Positions 15,127-23,246 of a stretch of DNA of 51,503 nucleotides are shown here, in pieces. The notes under the pieces were generated by a model, which saw only the letters and a list, made by a program, of their open reading frames with translations, had not been told where the DNA came from and did no database searches. The position numbers and the translations under genes were made by a program. The DNA comes from Streptomyces albidoflavus (GTDB taxonomy: Bacteria; Actinomycetota; Actinomycetes; Streptomycetales; Streptomycetaceae): the NCBI RefSeq assembly GCF_000719955.1, contig NZ_JOII01000036.1, positions 1 through 51,503 on the forward strand. The letters run 5' to 3'. Numbering within the stretch: the stretch's first letter is position 1; each line of letters opens with the position of its first letter.

Positions 15127-16017
15127 ATGAGCACGCGGATCGCCTTCCTCAAGGGGCACGGGACCGAGAACGACTTCGTCATCGTCCCCGACCCGGACAA
15201 CGCCCTGGACCTCTCGCCCCGGACCGTCGCCGCCCTCTGCGACCGGCGCGCCGGGATCGGCGCTGACGGCGTCCTGCACGTGGTGCGCTCCGCGGCCCAC
15301 CCCGAGGCCCGCCACCTCGCCGACGAGGCCGAGTGGTTCATGGACTACCGCAACGCCGACGGCTCCGTCGCCGAGATGTGCGGCAACGGCGTCCGCGTCT
15401 TCGCCCGCTACCTCCAGCGCGCCGGCCACGCCGGCGAGGGCGACCTGCCCATCGCCACCCGCGGCGGGGTCAAGCACGCCCACCTCGCCAAGGACGAGCC
15501 CGGTGCCGAACCCGGCACCGGCCCCGTCACCGTCGCGATGGGCCGCGCCGTGCTCCCCGGCGGGGACGTCACCGTGGCCACCGCCCACGGCACCGCCCCC
15601 GCCCTCCACGTCAACATGGGCAACCCGCACGCCGTCGCCTTCGTCGCCGCCCTCGCCGACGCCGGGGAACTGCTCTCCGCGCCCGCCGTCACCCCGGCCG
15701 GCGCCTACCCCGACGGGGTCAACGTCGAGTACGTCGTGGACCGGGGCCCCGGCCACGTCGCCATGCGCGTCCACGAGCGGGGCTCCGGCGAGACCCGCTC
15801 CTGCGGCACCGGCGCCTGCGCCGTGGCCGTCGCCGCCGCCCGCCGCGACGGGGCCGACCCGGCCGTCACCGGCAGCCCCGTCACGTACACCGTGGACCTG
15901 CCCGGCGGGCGGCTGGTGATCACCGAGTACCCGGACGGGTCGGTCGACATGACCGGGCCCGCCGTGATCGTCGCCGAGGGCGAGATCGACGCCGAATGGC
16001 TCGCCGGGGTCAGCTGA
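15127..16017 (+). CDS. dapF: Diaminopimelate epimerase
   Basis: A 296-residue cytoplasmic enzyme converting LL- to meso-diaminopimelate for lysine synthesis. Streptomyces peptidoglycan uses the LL isomer, so here it mainly serves lysine and pathway balance. The two catalytic cysteines are in place: Cys85 in EMCGNGVR and Cys226 in RSCGTGACAV. HGTENDFV and the HVNMGNPHAV segment are also conserved. It probably has its own leaderless promoter (TACGAT, 15114-15119) and is followed by a terminator (16031-16054). Confidence 0.96.
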   Translation: MSTRIAFLKGHGTENDFVIVPDPDNALDLSPRTVAALCDRRAGIGADGVLHVVRSAAHPEARHLADEAEWFMDYRNADGSVAEMCGNGVRVFARYLQRAGHAGEGDLPIATRGGVKHAHLAKDEPGAEPGTGPVTVAMGRAVLPGGDVTVATAHGTAPALHVNMGNPHAVAFVAALADAGELLSAPAVTPAGAYPDGVNVEYVVDRGPGHVAMRVHERGSGETRSCGTGACAVAVAAARRDGADPAVTGSPVTYTVDLPGGRLVITEYPDGSVDMTGPAVIVAEGEIDAEWLAGVS

Positions 16018-16030
16018 CCCGCCGGCTCCG

Positions 16031-16054
16031 GGAGGGTGACGTCGGTCACCCTCC
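16031..16054 (+). terminator. dapF terminator
   Basis: A perfect 10-bp stem GGAGGGTGAC/GTCACCCTCC with a GTCG tetraloop, 13 nt after the dapF stop. Confidence 0.8.
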
Positions 16055-16362
16055 GGGCCGGGCATACGAGCCCCGCCGGGCGTGTTGACGCCTCCACACG
16101 GCGGCGCTCTCCGGCGGGGGCGCGGCCGCGCGCACCACCCCTTACGGCCGGTACGCACCACGCGGTGCACGCCACGCCGGGGTCCCGGGGACGGTCGCTC
16201 GAATGGGTGATCCGTTTCACGCTCGGCGGGAGCGGGACTTCGGGCCGTGGTCGGCTCGGTAGCATCAAGCACCGGCCCACACGGGGGAGACCGACAGCCC
16301 CTCCAGCCCACCGCGTCCTGGAGGGAACCCCAGCCCGCCGGTCGACGCAGCCGGAGGTGCCC
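16055..16362 (+). promoter_or_regulatory. Leader region of the RSH gene
   Basis: A spacer of 308 bp with no convincing ORF. A TAGCAT hexamer (16260-16265) is a possible -10, giving a leader of about 90 nt that ends in a clear GGAGG before the ATG. I see no other motif. Confidence 0.35.
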
Positions 16363-18534
16363 ATGAGTGCAGAGGCCACGAACCCTGCGACGACGCCTGC
16401 CATCCCCCCGGAGCTGCTGCCGCCGGCGGCCTCCCCGGGCGCCCGCCCCACCGCGCCCGCCGCCCGCAAGCGTCCCCGCCACCGCATCGACCTGCGCCGG
16501 CTCGGCCGCGCCGCCCTGCTCGGGCCCACCTCCCGCGACCGGCTCCCCGACGCCATCGCCCACGTCGCCGAGGCGCACCGCGCCCACCATCCCGAGGCCG
16601 ACCCGGAGGCGCTGCGCCGCGCCTACGTCCTCGCCGAGGCGTCCCACCGCGGGCAGATGCGCAAGAGCGGCGAGCCGTACATCACCCACCCGCTCGCCGT
16701 CACCCTGATCCTCGCCGAGCTGGGCGCCGAGACCACCACGCTGGTCGCCGCCCTCCTCCACGACACCGTCGAGGACACCGACGTCACCCTCACCCAGGTC
16801 CTCGACGAGTTCGGGCCCGAGGTCGCCTATCTCGTCGACGGCGTCACCAAGCTGGAGAAGGTCGACTACGGCGCCGCCGCCGAGCCCGAGACCTTCCGCA
16901 AGATGCTCGTCGCCACCGGCAACGACGTCCGCGTCATGTCGATCAAACTCGCCGACCGCCTGCACAACATGCGCACCCTCGGCGTGATGCGCCCCGAGAA
17001 ACAGGTACGCATCGCCAAGGTCACCCACGACGTGCTGATCCCGCTCGCCGAGCGGCTCGGCGTGCAGGCCCTCAAGACCGAGCTGGAGGACCTGGTCTTC
17101 GCCATCCTCCACCCCGAGGAGTACGCCGCCGCCCGCGAGATCGCCGCCGCCCACGAGAACGCGGCCGCCCCCGGCCCGCTCGCCGAGACCGCCGGACGCT
17201 TCCGCACCGTGCTCCGCGAGGCCGGCATCACCGCCGACGTGGAGATCCGCCCCCGCCACATGGTCTCCCTGCACCGGGTCCGCGGGAAGCGCGGCGAGCT
17301 GCGCGGCGTCGACCTCGGCCGGCTCCTGGTGACGGTCCAGGAGGACGCGGACTGTTACGCCGTCCTCGGTGAGCTGCACACCTGTTTCACCCCGGTCGTC
17401 TCGGAGTTCAAGGACTTCATCGCCGTCCCGAAGTTCAACCTCTACCAGTCGCTGCACACCGCGGTCGCCCGCGCCGACGGCGAGGTCGTCGAGGTCCTCA
17501 TCCGCACCCGCCAGATGCACCAGGTCGCCGAGGCCGGCGTGGTCGCCCTCGGCAACCCGTACGCCCCCGGCGCCACCGGCGTCGAGGACCCGCACGAGGG
17601 CGAGCGGGCCGACCCGACCCGCCCCGGCTGGCTCTCCCGCCTCCTCGACTGGCAGCGCGCCGCCCCCGACGCCGACACCTTCTGGTCCACCCTGCGCGAG
17701 GACCTCGCCCAGGACGGCGAGATCACCGTCTTCCGCACCGACGGCGGCACCCTCTCCCTGCCCGGCGGCGCCAGCTGCGTCGACGCCGCCTACGCCCAGT
17801 ACGGCGAGGGCGCCCACGCCTGCATCGGCGCCCGGGTCAACGGCCGCCTCGCCACCCTCAGCACCGTCCTGCAGGACGGCGACACCGTCCACCCGCTGCT
17901 CGCCGCCGCCGGGGACGACGCCAGCCCGTCCCCCGACTGGCTGGAGCACGCCCGCACCCCCGCCGCCCGCATCGCCATCCGCCGCTGGCTGCACGCCCAC
18001 CCCGACCGGCCCGCGCCCGGCCCCGGCACCCGCAAGCCCCCGCTCACCGGCGCCGCCCCCACCCCCGCCGACGAGACGCCGGAGGCCGCCGTCACCGACC
18101 TGCCCGGCGCCACGGTGCGCCTGGCCCGCTGCTGCACGCCGGTCCCGCCGGACGAGATCACCGGCTTCGCGGTACGCGGCGGCGTCGTCACAGTCCACCG
18201 CTCGGCGTGTCCCTCGGTGGCCCGGATGGCCGCCTCCGGCCGGGACCCCGTCGGGGTCCGCTGGGGCGAGAACACCGAGTTCCGGGTCACCCTCTTCGCC
18301 GAGTCCTTCGGCCGCCCGCACCTCCTCGCCGACCTCACCGAGGCGATCGCCGCCGAGGGCGTCGCCGTCATCTCCGCCACCGTCGAACCCCCCGCCGAGC
18401 AGCGGGTCCGCCACACCTACACCCTCCAGCTCCCCGACGCCGCCGGCCTGCCCGACCTGATGCGCGCCATGCGCGACGTCCCCGGCGTCTATGACGTCAG
18501 CCGCGCCCAGCGCTCCGCCGACGCCCGCCGCTGA
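16363..18534 (+). CDS. rshA: RelA/SpoT-family (p)ppGpp enzyme, RshA-like
   Basis: A 723-residue RSH protein. The order is a disordered N-terminus (1-45), HD hydrolase domain (LLHDTVEDTD, His133-Asp134 intact; IKLADRLHNMRTL), synthetase domain, TGS (EITVFRTDGGTLSLPGG), a zinc-finger-like segment with LARCCTPVPPDEI, and a C-terminal ACT domain (VTLFAESFGRPHLLADLTEAIA). The synthetase retains FKDFIAVPKFNLYQSLHTAV and EVLIRTRQMH, but the upstream DLxxxR-type motif is altered (DLGRLLVTV) and the AAHWxYK segment is missing, so it may act mainly as a hydrolase. Streptomyces carry a main RelA elsewhere; this locus corresponds to rshA of S. coelicolor as I recall it. ATG with GGAGG upstream. Confidence 0.88.
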   Translation: MSAEATNPATTPAIPPELLPPAASPGARPTAPAARKRPRHRIDLRRLGRAALLGPTSRDRLPDAIAHVAEAHRAHHPEADPEALRRAYVLAEASHRGQMRKSGEPYITHPLAVTLILAELGAETTTLVAALLHDTVEDTDVTLTQVLDEFGPEVAYLVDGVTKLEKVDYGAAAEPETFRKMLVATGNDVRVMSIKLADRLHNMRTLGVMRPEKQVRIAKVTHDVLIPLAERLGVQALKTELEDLVFAILHPEEYAAAREIAAAHENAAAPGPLAETAGRFRTVLREAGITADVEIRPRHMVSLHRVRGKRGELRGVDLGRLLVTVQEDADCYAVLGELHTCFTPVVSEFKDFIAVPKFNLYQSLHTAVARADGEVVEVLIRTRQMHQVAEAGVVALGNPYAPGATGVEDPHEGERADPTRPGWLSRLLDWQRAAPDADTFWSTLREDLAQDGEITVFRTDGGTLSLPGGASCVDAAYAQYGEGAHACIGARVNGRLATLSTVLQDGDTVHPLLAAAGDDASPSPDWLEHARTPAARIAIRRWLHAHPDRPAPGPGTRKPPLTGAAPTPADETPEAAVTDLPGATVRLARCCTPVPPDEITGFAVRGGVVTVHRSACPSVARMAASGRDPVGVRWGENTEFRVTLFAESFGRPHLLADLTEAIAAEGVAVISATVEPPAEQRVRHTYTLQLPDAAGLPDLMRAMRDVPGVYDVSRAQRSADARR

Positions 18535-18631
18535 GGGCCGCCCGTCACCCCGCCGCGCCCGGTCCCCTCGTACGGGTGGCCCGGACGCGCGCCGCCGACC
18601 GGGCGGCGGTGGCCGCTGGTAGCGGTGGGGG

Positions 18632-20074
18632 ATGCTGCTCTCCGCCCGGCTCAAGGCCGCCCTGCTCGCCACCGCCTCGCTGACCCTGCTGGGCGCCGCC
18701 CCGCCCCCGCAGCCGCTCGGCATCGGCGACCCGCTCTTCCCGCACCTGGGCAACCCGGGCTACGACGTCACCGCGTACGACATCTCGCTCGCCTACTCGG
18801 GCGACAACACGGCGCCGCTGGACGCCGTCACCGTCATCGACGCGCGCTCCACCGCCCGGCTGGAGCGGATCAACCTCGACTTCGCGCACGGCGAGGCCAC
18901 CTCGGTCACCGTCGACGGCGCGCCCGCCCGCTTCGCCCCGGCCGGGGAGGACCTGGTGGTGACCCCGGCGGCGCCGGTCCCCGCCGGGTCGCCGCTGCGG
19001 ATCACCGTGCGCCACACCTCCGACCCGGCCGACCCCGCCGACGGCCAGGGCGGCTGGGTGCGGACCCGCGACGGGCTGGCCATGGCCAACCAGGCCGACG
19101 CCGCCCACCGCGTCTTCCCCTGCAACGACCACCCCGCCGACAAGGCCGCCTTCACCTTCCGCGTCACCACCCCGAAGCGGCTCACCGCCGTCGCCACCGG
19201 GCTGCCCGCCGGCAAGCCGGTCACCCGGGGCGCCACCACCACCTGGACCTACCGCACCGCCCACCCCATGGCCACCGAACTGGCCCAGGTCGGCATCGGC
19301 GACCTCGCCGTGGTCCGCCGCGAGGGCCCCGGCGGGCTGCCCCTGCGCGACGTCGTCCCCACCGCCGACCGCGAGGCGCTGGAGCCCTGGCTGGACCGCA
19401 CCCCCGGCCACCTCGCCTGGCTCCAGGACCGCCTGGGCCCCTACCCCTTCGAGACCTACGGGCTGCTGGTGGCCGACGCCGAGACCGGGTTCGCGCTGGA
19501 GACGCAGACGCTCTCCCTCTTCGAGAAGAACGTCTTCACCCACGGCGAGGCCGACCGCGCCGGCACCGAGTCGATCATGGTGCACGAACTGGCCCACCAG
19601 TGGTTCGGCGACAGCGTCTCGCCCGCCGCCTGGTCCGACCTGTGGATCAGCGAGGCCCACGCCACCTGGTACGAGGCGCTCTGGGCCGCGGAGCACGGCG
19701 GGCCCGCGCTGGAGGAACGGATGCGCCGCGCCTACCGCGACTCCGACGGCTGGCGCGCGGCCGGCGGCCCGCCGGCCCGCCCGAAGGCCCCCGAGCCCGG
19801 CGAGAAGATCAGCCTCTTCCGCCCGGTCGTCTACGACGGCTCCGCCCTGGTCCTCTACGCGCTCCGCCAGGAGATCGGCGAGGCCGCCTTCGGCCGGCTC
19901 CAGCGGGCGTGGGTCCGCGAGCACCGCGACACCAGCGCCTCCACCACCGACTTCGTCACCCTCGCCTCCCGCACCGCCGGACGCGACCTCTCCGCCTTCT
20001 TCCAGGGCTGGCTGTACGGCGAGCGGACCCCGGCCGTCCCCGGCCACCCGGACTGGCGCTCCGACGCCCCCTGA
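18632..20074 (+). CDS. Secreted M1-family metallopeptidase
   Basis: A 480-residue zinc aminopeptidase-like protein. An N-terminal signal peptide (MLLSARLKAALLATASLTLL) indicates export. The gluzincin motif HELAHQWFGD (His318, His322) and the downstream Glu in WISEAHATWYEAL form the zinc site. The substrate-binding GAMEN is replaced by GFALETQ, the variant seen in many secreted bacterial M1 enzymes. It lacks the C-terminal ERAP domain, so it is the short form, close to the usual actinobacterial length. Cleavage specificity is unknown. It follows the RSH gene after 97 bp. Confidence 0.9.
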   Translation: MLLSARLKAALLATASLTLLGAAPPPQPLGIGDPLFPHLGNPGYDVTAYDISLAYSGDNTAPLDAVTVIDARSTARLERINLDFAHGEATSVTVDGAPARFAPAGEDLVVTPAAPVPAGSPLRITVRHTSDPADPADGQGGWVRTRDGLAMANQADAAHRVFPCNDHPADKAAFTFRVTTPKRLTAVATGLPAGKPVTRGATTTWTYRTAHPMATELAQVGIGDLAVVRREGPGGLPLRDVVPTADREALEPWLDRTPGHLAWLQDRLGPYPFETYGLLVADAETGFALETQTLSLFEKNVFTHGEADRAGTESIMVHELAHQWFGDSVSPAAWSDLWISEAHATWYEALWAAEHGGPALEERMRRAYRDSDGWRAAGGPPARPKAPEPGEKISLFRPVVYDGSALVLYALRQEIGEAAFGRLQRAWVREHRDTSASTTDFVTLASRTAGRDLSAFFQGWLYGERTPAVPGHPDWRSDAP

Positions 20075-20183
20075 GCCGCCGGCGCCGCCACGCGGGGGAC
20101 CACCCGGCGGCGTACGGGAAAGTCGGGTGACGCGGTGCCCGGCCGGGTGGGAACATCTTCCTGTCGCGACGGAGCGGGCGGCG

Positions 20184-20209
20184 GGAATCTCCCGGGCCTC
20201 TCGTGCGTT
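20184..20209 (+). promoter_or_regulatory. Sigma-R-type promoter of hflX
   Basis: GGAAT (20184-20188), 18 nt, GTT (20207-20209). This matches the consensus for the thiol-stress ECF factor SigR of Streptomyces (GGAAT-N18/19-GTT). It lies about 70 nt before the hflX ATG on the same strand. Confidence 0.65.
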
Positions 20210-20276
20210 GGGACACATACGGCGACCTCCGTCCATCTGGCCGGAACGCCCTCCACCGGATCGACGTAAGGACCCA

Positions 20277-21806
20277 ATGACCTCCTCTTCCTCCCCTTCC
20301 CAGGACGTGCACGACATGCAGCACCCGCACGACGCGACCGGCCCCGCCGACGAGTCGCACGCCGAGAGCCTTCGGGCCGATGCCCTGATGGAAGAGGACG
20401 TCGCCTGGAGCCACACCGTCGACGGTGAGCGTGACGGGGACCAGTACGACCGTTCCGAGCGGGCGGCCCTGCGCCGCGTGGCGGGTCTCTCCACCGAGCT
20501 GGAGGACGTCACCGAGGTCGAGTACCGCCAGCTGCGGCTGGAGCGGGTCGTCCTGGTCGGCGTCTGGACCTCCGGCACCGCCGAGGACGCGGACCGCTCC
20601 CTGGCCGAGCTGGCCGCCCTCGCCGAGACCGCCGGCGCCCTCGTCCTCGACGGGGTCGTGCAGCGCCGCGACAAGCCCGACCCGGCGACGTACATCGGCT
20701 CCGGCAAGGCGCAGGAGCTGTACGACATCGTCCGCGACTCCGGTGCCGACACCGTGGTCTGCGACGGTGAGCTGAGCCCCGGCCAGCTCATCCACCTGGA
20801 GGACGTCGTCAAGGTCAAGGTGGTCGACCGGACCGCCCTGATCCTCGACATCTTCGCCCAGCACGCCAAGTCCCGTGAGGGCAAGGCCCAGGTCTCGCTG
20901 GCCCAGATGCAGTACATGCTGCCGAGGCTGCGCGGCTGGGGTCAGTCGCTCTCCCGGCAGATGGGTGGCGGTGGCACCAGCGGGGGCGGCGGGATGGCGA
21001 CCCGTGGTCCCGGTGAGACCAAGATCGAGACGGACCGGCGGCGCATCCGCGAGAAGATGGCGAAGATGCGCCGGGAGATCGCGGCGATGAAGACCGGCCG
21101 CGAGCTCAAGCGCCAGGAACGCCGGCGCAACAAGGTCCCCTCGGTGGCCATCGCCGGCTACACCAACGCCGGCAAGTCCTCCCTGCTCAACCGCCTCACC
21201 GGCGCCGGAGTCCTGGTGGAGAACGCCCTGTTCGCCACCCTGGACCCCACCGTCCGCCGCGCGGAGACGCCCAGCGGGCGGCTCTACACCCTGGCGGACA
21301 CCGTCGGCTTCGTCCGGCACCTGCCGCACCACCTGGTCGAGGCGTTCCGCTCCACCATGGAGGAGGTCGGCGACTCCGACCTGATCCTCCACGTGGTGGA
21401 CGGCGCGCACCCCGCCCCGGAGGAGCAGCTGGCCGCCGTCCGCGAGGTCATCCGCGACGTCGGCGCGGTGAACGTCCCGGAGATCGTCGTGGTCAACAAG
21501 GCCGACGCGGCCGACCCGCTGGTCCTCCAGCGGCTGCTGCGGGTCGAGAAGCACGCCATCGCGGTGTCGGCGCGGACCGGCGCGGGCATCGGCGAGCTGC
21601 TCGGCATGATCGACGAGATCCTGCCCCGCCCCGAGGTGGAGCTGGAGGCGCTGATCCCGTACACCCAGGGTCAGCTCGTCGCCCGGGCGCACGCCGAGGG
21701 CGAGGTGCTCTCCGAGGAGCACACCGCCGAGGGCACCGTGCTCAAGGTGCGCGTCCACCGCGAACTGGCGTCGGAACTCTCGACGTTCGAACTCGCCGCG
21801 AGCTGA
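20277..21806 (+). CDS. hflX: GTPase HflX
   Basis: A 509-residue ribosome-associated GTPase that splits stalled or stress-damaged 70S ribosomes. An actinobacterial N-terminal extension (about 90 residues, acidic) precedes the HflX nucleotide-binding domain (IGSGKAQEL; VVCDGELSPGQ; LILDIFAQHAKSREGKAQV), the Gly-rich MGGGGTSGGGG linker and GPGETKIETDRR. The G domain has G1 GYTNAGKSSLLN, G3 DTVGF and G4 NKAD. The ATG is fixed by AAGGA 5 nt upstream. A sigma-R-type promoter lies just upstream, suggesting induction by disulfide stress. A 16-bp terminator follows. Confidence 0.95.
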   Translation: MTSSSSPSQDVHDMQHPHDATGPADESHAESLRADALMEEDVAWSHTVDGERDGDQYDRSERAALRRVAGLSTELEDVTEVEYRQLRLERVVLVGVWTSGTAEDADRSLAELAALAETAGALVLDGVVQRRDKPDPATYIGSGKAQELYDIVRDSGADTVVCDGELSPGQLIHLEDVVKVKVVDRTALILDIFAQHAKSREGKAQVSLAQMQYMLPRLRGWGQSLSRQMGGGGTSGGGGMATRGPGETKIETDRRRIREKMAKMRREIAAMKTGRELKRQERRRNKVPSVAIAGYTNAGKSSLLNRLTGAGVLVENALFATLDPTVRRAETPSGRLYTLADTVGFVRHLPHHLVEAFRSTMEEVGDSDLILHVVDGAHPAPEEQLAAVREVIRDVGAVNVPEIVVVNKADAADPLVLQRLLRVEKHAIAVSARTGAGIGELLGMIDEILPRPEVELEALIPYTQGQLVARAHAEGEVLSEEHTAEGTVLKVRVHRELASELSTFELAAS

Positions 21807-21813
21807 CCGCACA

Positions 21814-21861
21814 CGAAGGCCCGCCCCCCTGCCGCCGAGCGGTGCGGGGGGCGGGCCTTCG
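21814..21861. terminator. Bidirectional terminator between hflX and a protease gene
   Basis: A perfect 16-bp stem, CGAAGGCCCGCCCCCC with its complement, and a 16-nt loop. It serves the convergent ends of hflX and the serine protease. Confidence 0.9.
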
Positions 21862-21882
21862 GCGTGCCCGGGGCGGGCCGGG

Positions 21883-23088
21883 TCAGCCGCCGCCGTACTT
21901 CTGGCTCATCATGTCGAAGAGCCGCTCGGCCTGGCGGCCCAGCTGCGGGCCGGCGAGCCAGGTGTTGTCGGCCGGGCCGATGGAGGTGTTGGAGACCAGC
22001 AGGCTCTTCTTCCCCTCCTGCCGGAACCAGCCGCCGCCGGAGGAGCCGCCGGTCATCGTGCAGCCGATGCGGTACATCGTCGGCTGTCCGGGCGCGAGCG
22101 AGAGGCGCCCGGGCCGGTCGGCGCACCGGTGCATCAGCAGCCCGTCGTAGGGCGGCCCCGCCGGGTACCCCCAGGCGCCCAGCGTGCCGATCCGCTCCGT
22201 GCCGGGTGCGCGGAAGTCGACCTCCAGGGCGTTGCCGACGGTCTCCTCCAGCGACTTGCCGCCGCTCTCCGGCTTCACGTGCAGCACCGCGTAGTCGTAC
22301 GGGGCGCCCGCGCCGCCCGATCCGGCGCCCTGGCCGATCCACTCGTTGGAGGTCGCGGCCCAGTCGGCCCACCAGGTGCCGTACGGGGCGGATTCGTGGG
22401 GCGCGGCGGCGGCGAGGCCGGACGCGTCCTTGCCGAGGTCGTTGTAGGAGGGGACGAAGGCGATGTTGCGGTACCAGCCGCCCTCGGCGCCGGCGTGGAC
22501 GCAGTGCCCCGCGGTCCAGACGAGGTTGGACTTCCCGGGGTTGCGGGGGTCCTTGACGACGGTGGCCGAGCAGACCATCGACCCGGCGGGGGCGTCGAAG
22601 AAGACCTTGCCGACGGGGGCCGCGTGGTCGTGGTACGGCGTCTTCTCGCGCTCGGCGGGGACGGCGCGCGGGGCGGGGTCGGTCTGCCCCTGGTCGGCGG
22701 TGGTGTCCTTGGTGGTGACGGTCTTGCCGGGGTCCTCGGCGCCGCGCATCCGCTCGGGCTTCCACAGCCCCTGGATCACCGGGTTGACGAAGTCCTTCGC
22801 CTCGCGCAGCCAGTCGTCGCGCGACCAGTCCTTCCAGGCGCCGTCCTTCCACTGCTCGGCGTCGATGCCGTGCTTCTTCAGCCGGTCGGCGAGGTCCTTG
22901 GCGGCCTGGGCGCGGTCGCCGGACTCCTTGCCGCCCTCCTCGGCTGCCCCCGACTCCTGCCCGCCGGCGGAGGGCTTCGGGTCGGCGGCCGGTGTCCCGC
23001 CGCCGCAGGCGGTCAGGGTCAGGGCGAGCGCGGCGGTGAGGGAGGCGGCGGCGAGCAGCGGGCGCGACGGCCCGCGCAGGGAACGCAT
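21883..23088 (-). CDS. Trypsin-like serine protease lipoprotein (paralogue 1)
   Basis: A 401-residue exported lipoprotein. The signal peptide ends at the lipobox LTLTAC, then an acidic linker. Around residues 70-110 is a signature shared with its neighbour, KDGAWKDWSRDDWLREA. The chymotrypsin-fold triad is recognisable: His in VWTAGHCVHAG, Asp in PYDYAVLHV and Ser in TMTGGSSGGGW. It is therefore a cell-surface protease, probably made as a proenzyme. It has roughly half its residues in common with the next gene upstream, from which it arose by tandem duplication. It is about 158 bp from that gene, with an intervening terminator and a direct repeat, so it likely has its own promoter. Substrate unknown. 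Confidence 0.88.
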   Translation of the reverse strand: MRSLRGPSRPLLAAASLTAALALTLTACGGGTPAADPKPSAGGQESGAAEEGGKESGDRAQAAKDLADRLKKHGIDAEQWKDGAWKDWSRDDWLREAKDFVNPVIQGLWKPERMRGAEDPGKTVTTKDTTADQGQTDPAPRAVPAEREKTPYHDHAAPVGKVFFDAPAGSMVCSATVVKDPRNPGKSNLVWTAGHCVHAGAEGGWYRNIAFVPSYNDLGKDASGLAAAAPHESAPYGTWWADWAATSNEWIGQGAGSGGAGAPYDYAVLHVKPESGGKSLEETVGNALEVDFRAPGTERIGTLGAWGYPAGPPYDGLLMHRCADRPGRLSLAPGQPTMYRIGCTMTGGSSGGGWFRQEGKKSLLVSNTSIGPADNTWLAGPQLGRQAERLFDMMSQKYGGG

Positions 23089-23142
23089 GGTGTGGTGGTA
23101 CCCCCGTGTGCGGCGGGGAGCGGCTCCCCGGTGGTGGCAGAT

Positions 23143-23161
23143 GTCATGTGCGTGTCATGTG
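23143..23161. repeat. Direct repeat GTCATGTG upstream of protease 1
   Basis: Two GTCATGTG copies 11 bp apart (23143-23150, 23154-23161), one helical turn, 55-75 nt upstream of the protease start on the minus strand. Candidate regulator site; no known match. Confidence 0.4.
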
Positions 23162-23211
23162 TGGCTCCGGGGGAGCCGCCGTCACGCGTACGGGGGCGGG
23201 CCCGGAGCGGG

Positions 23212-23242
23212 CGGGCGCCCGGGGGAGTTCCCCGGGCGCCCG
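23212..23242 (-). terminator. Terminator of protease paralogue 2
   Basis: A perfect 13-bp stem CGGGCGCCCGGGG with a 5-nt loop, starting 4 nt after the stop codon of the upstream protease gene. Confidence 0.8.
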
Positions 23243-23246
23243 GACA

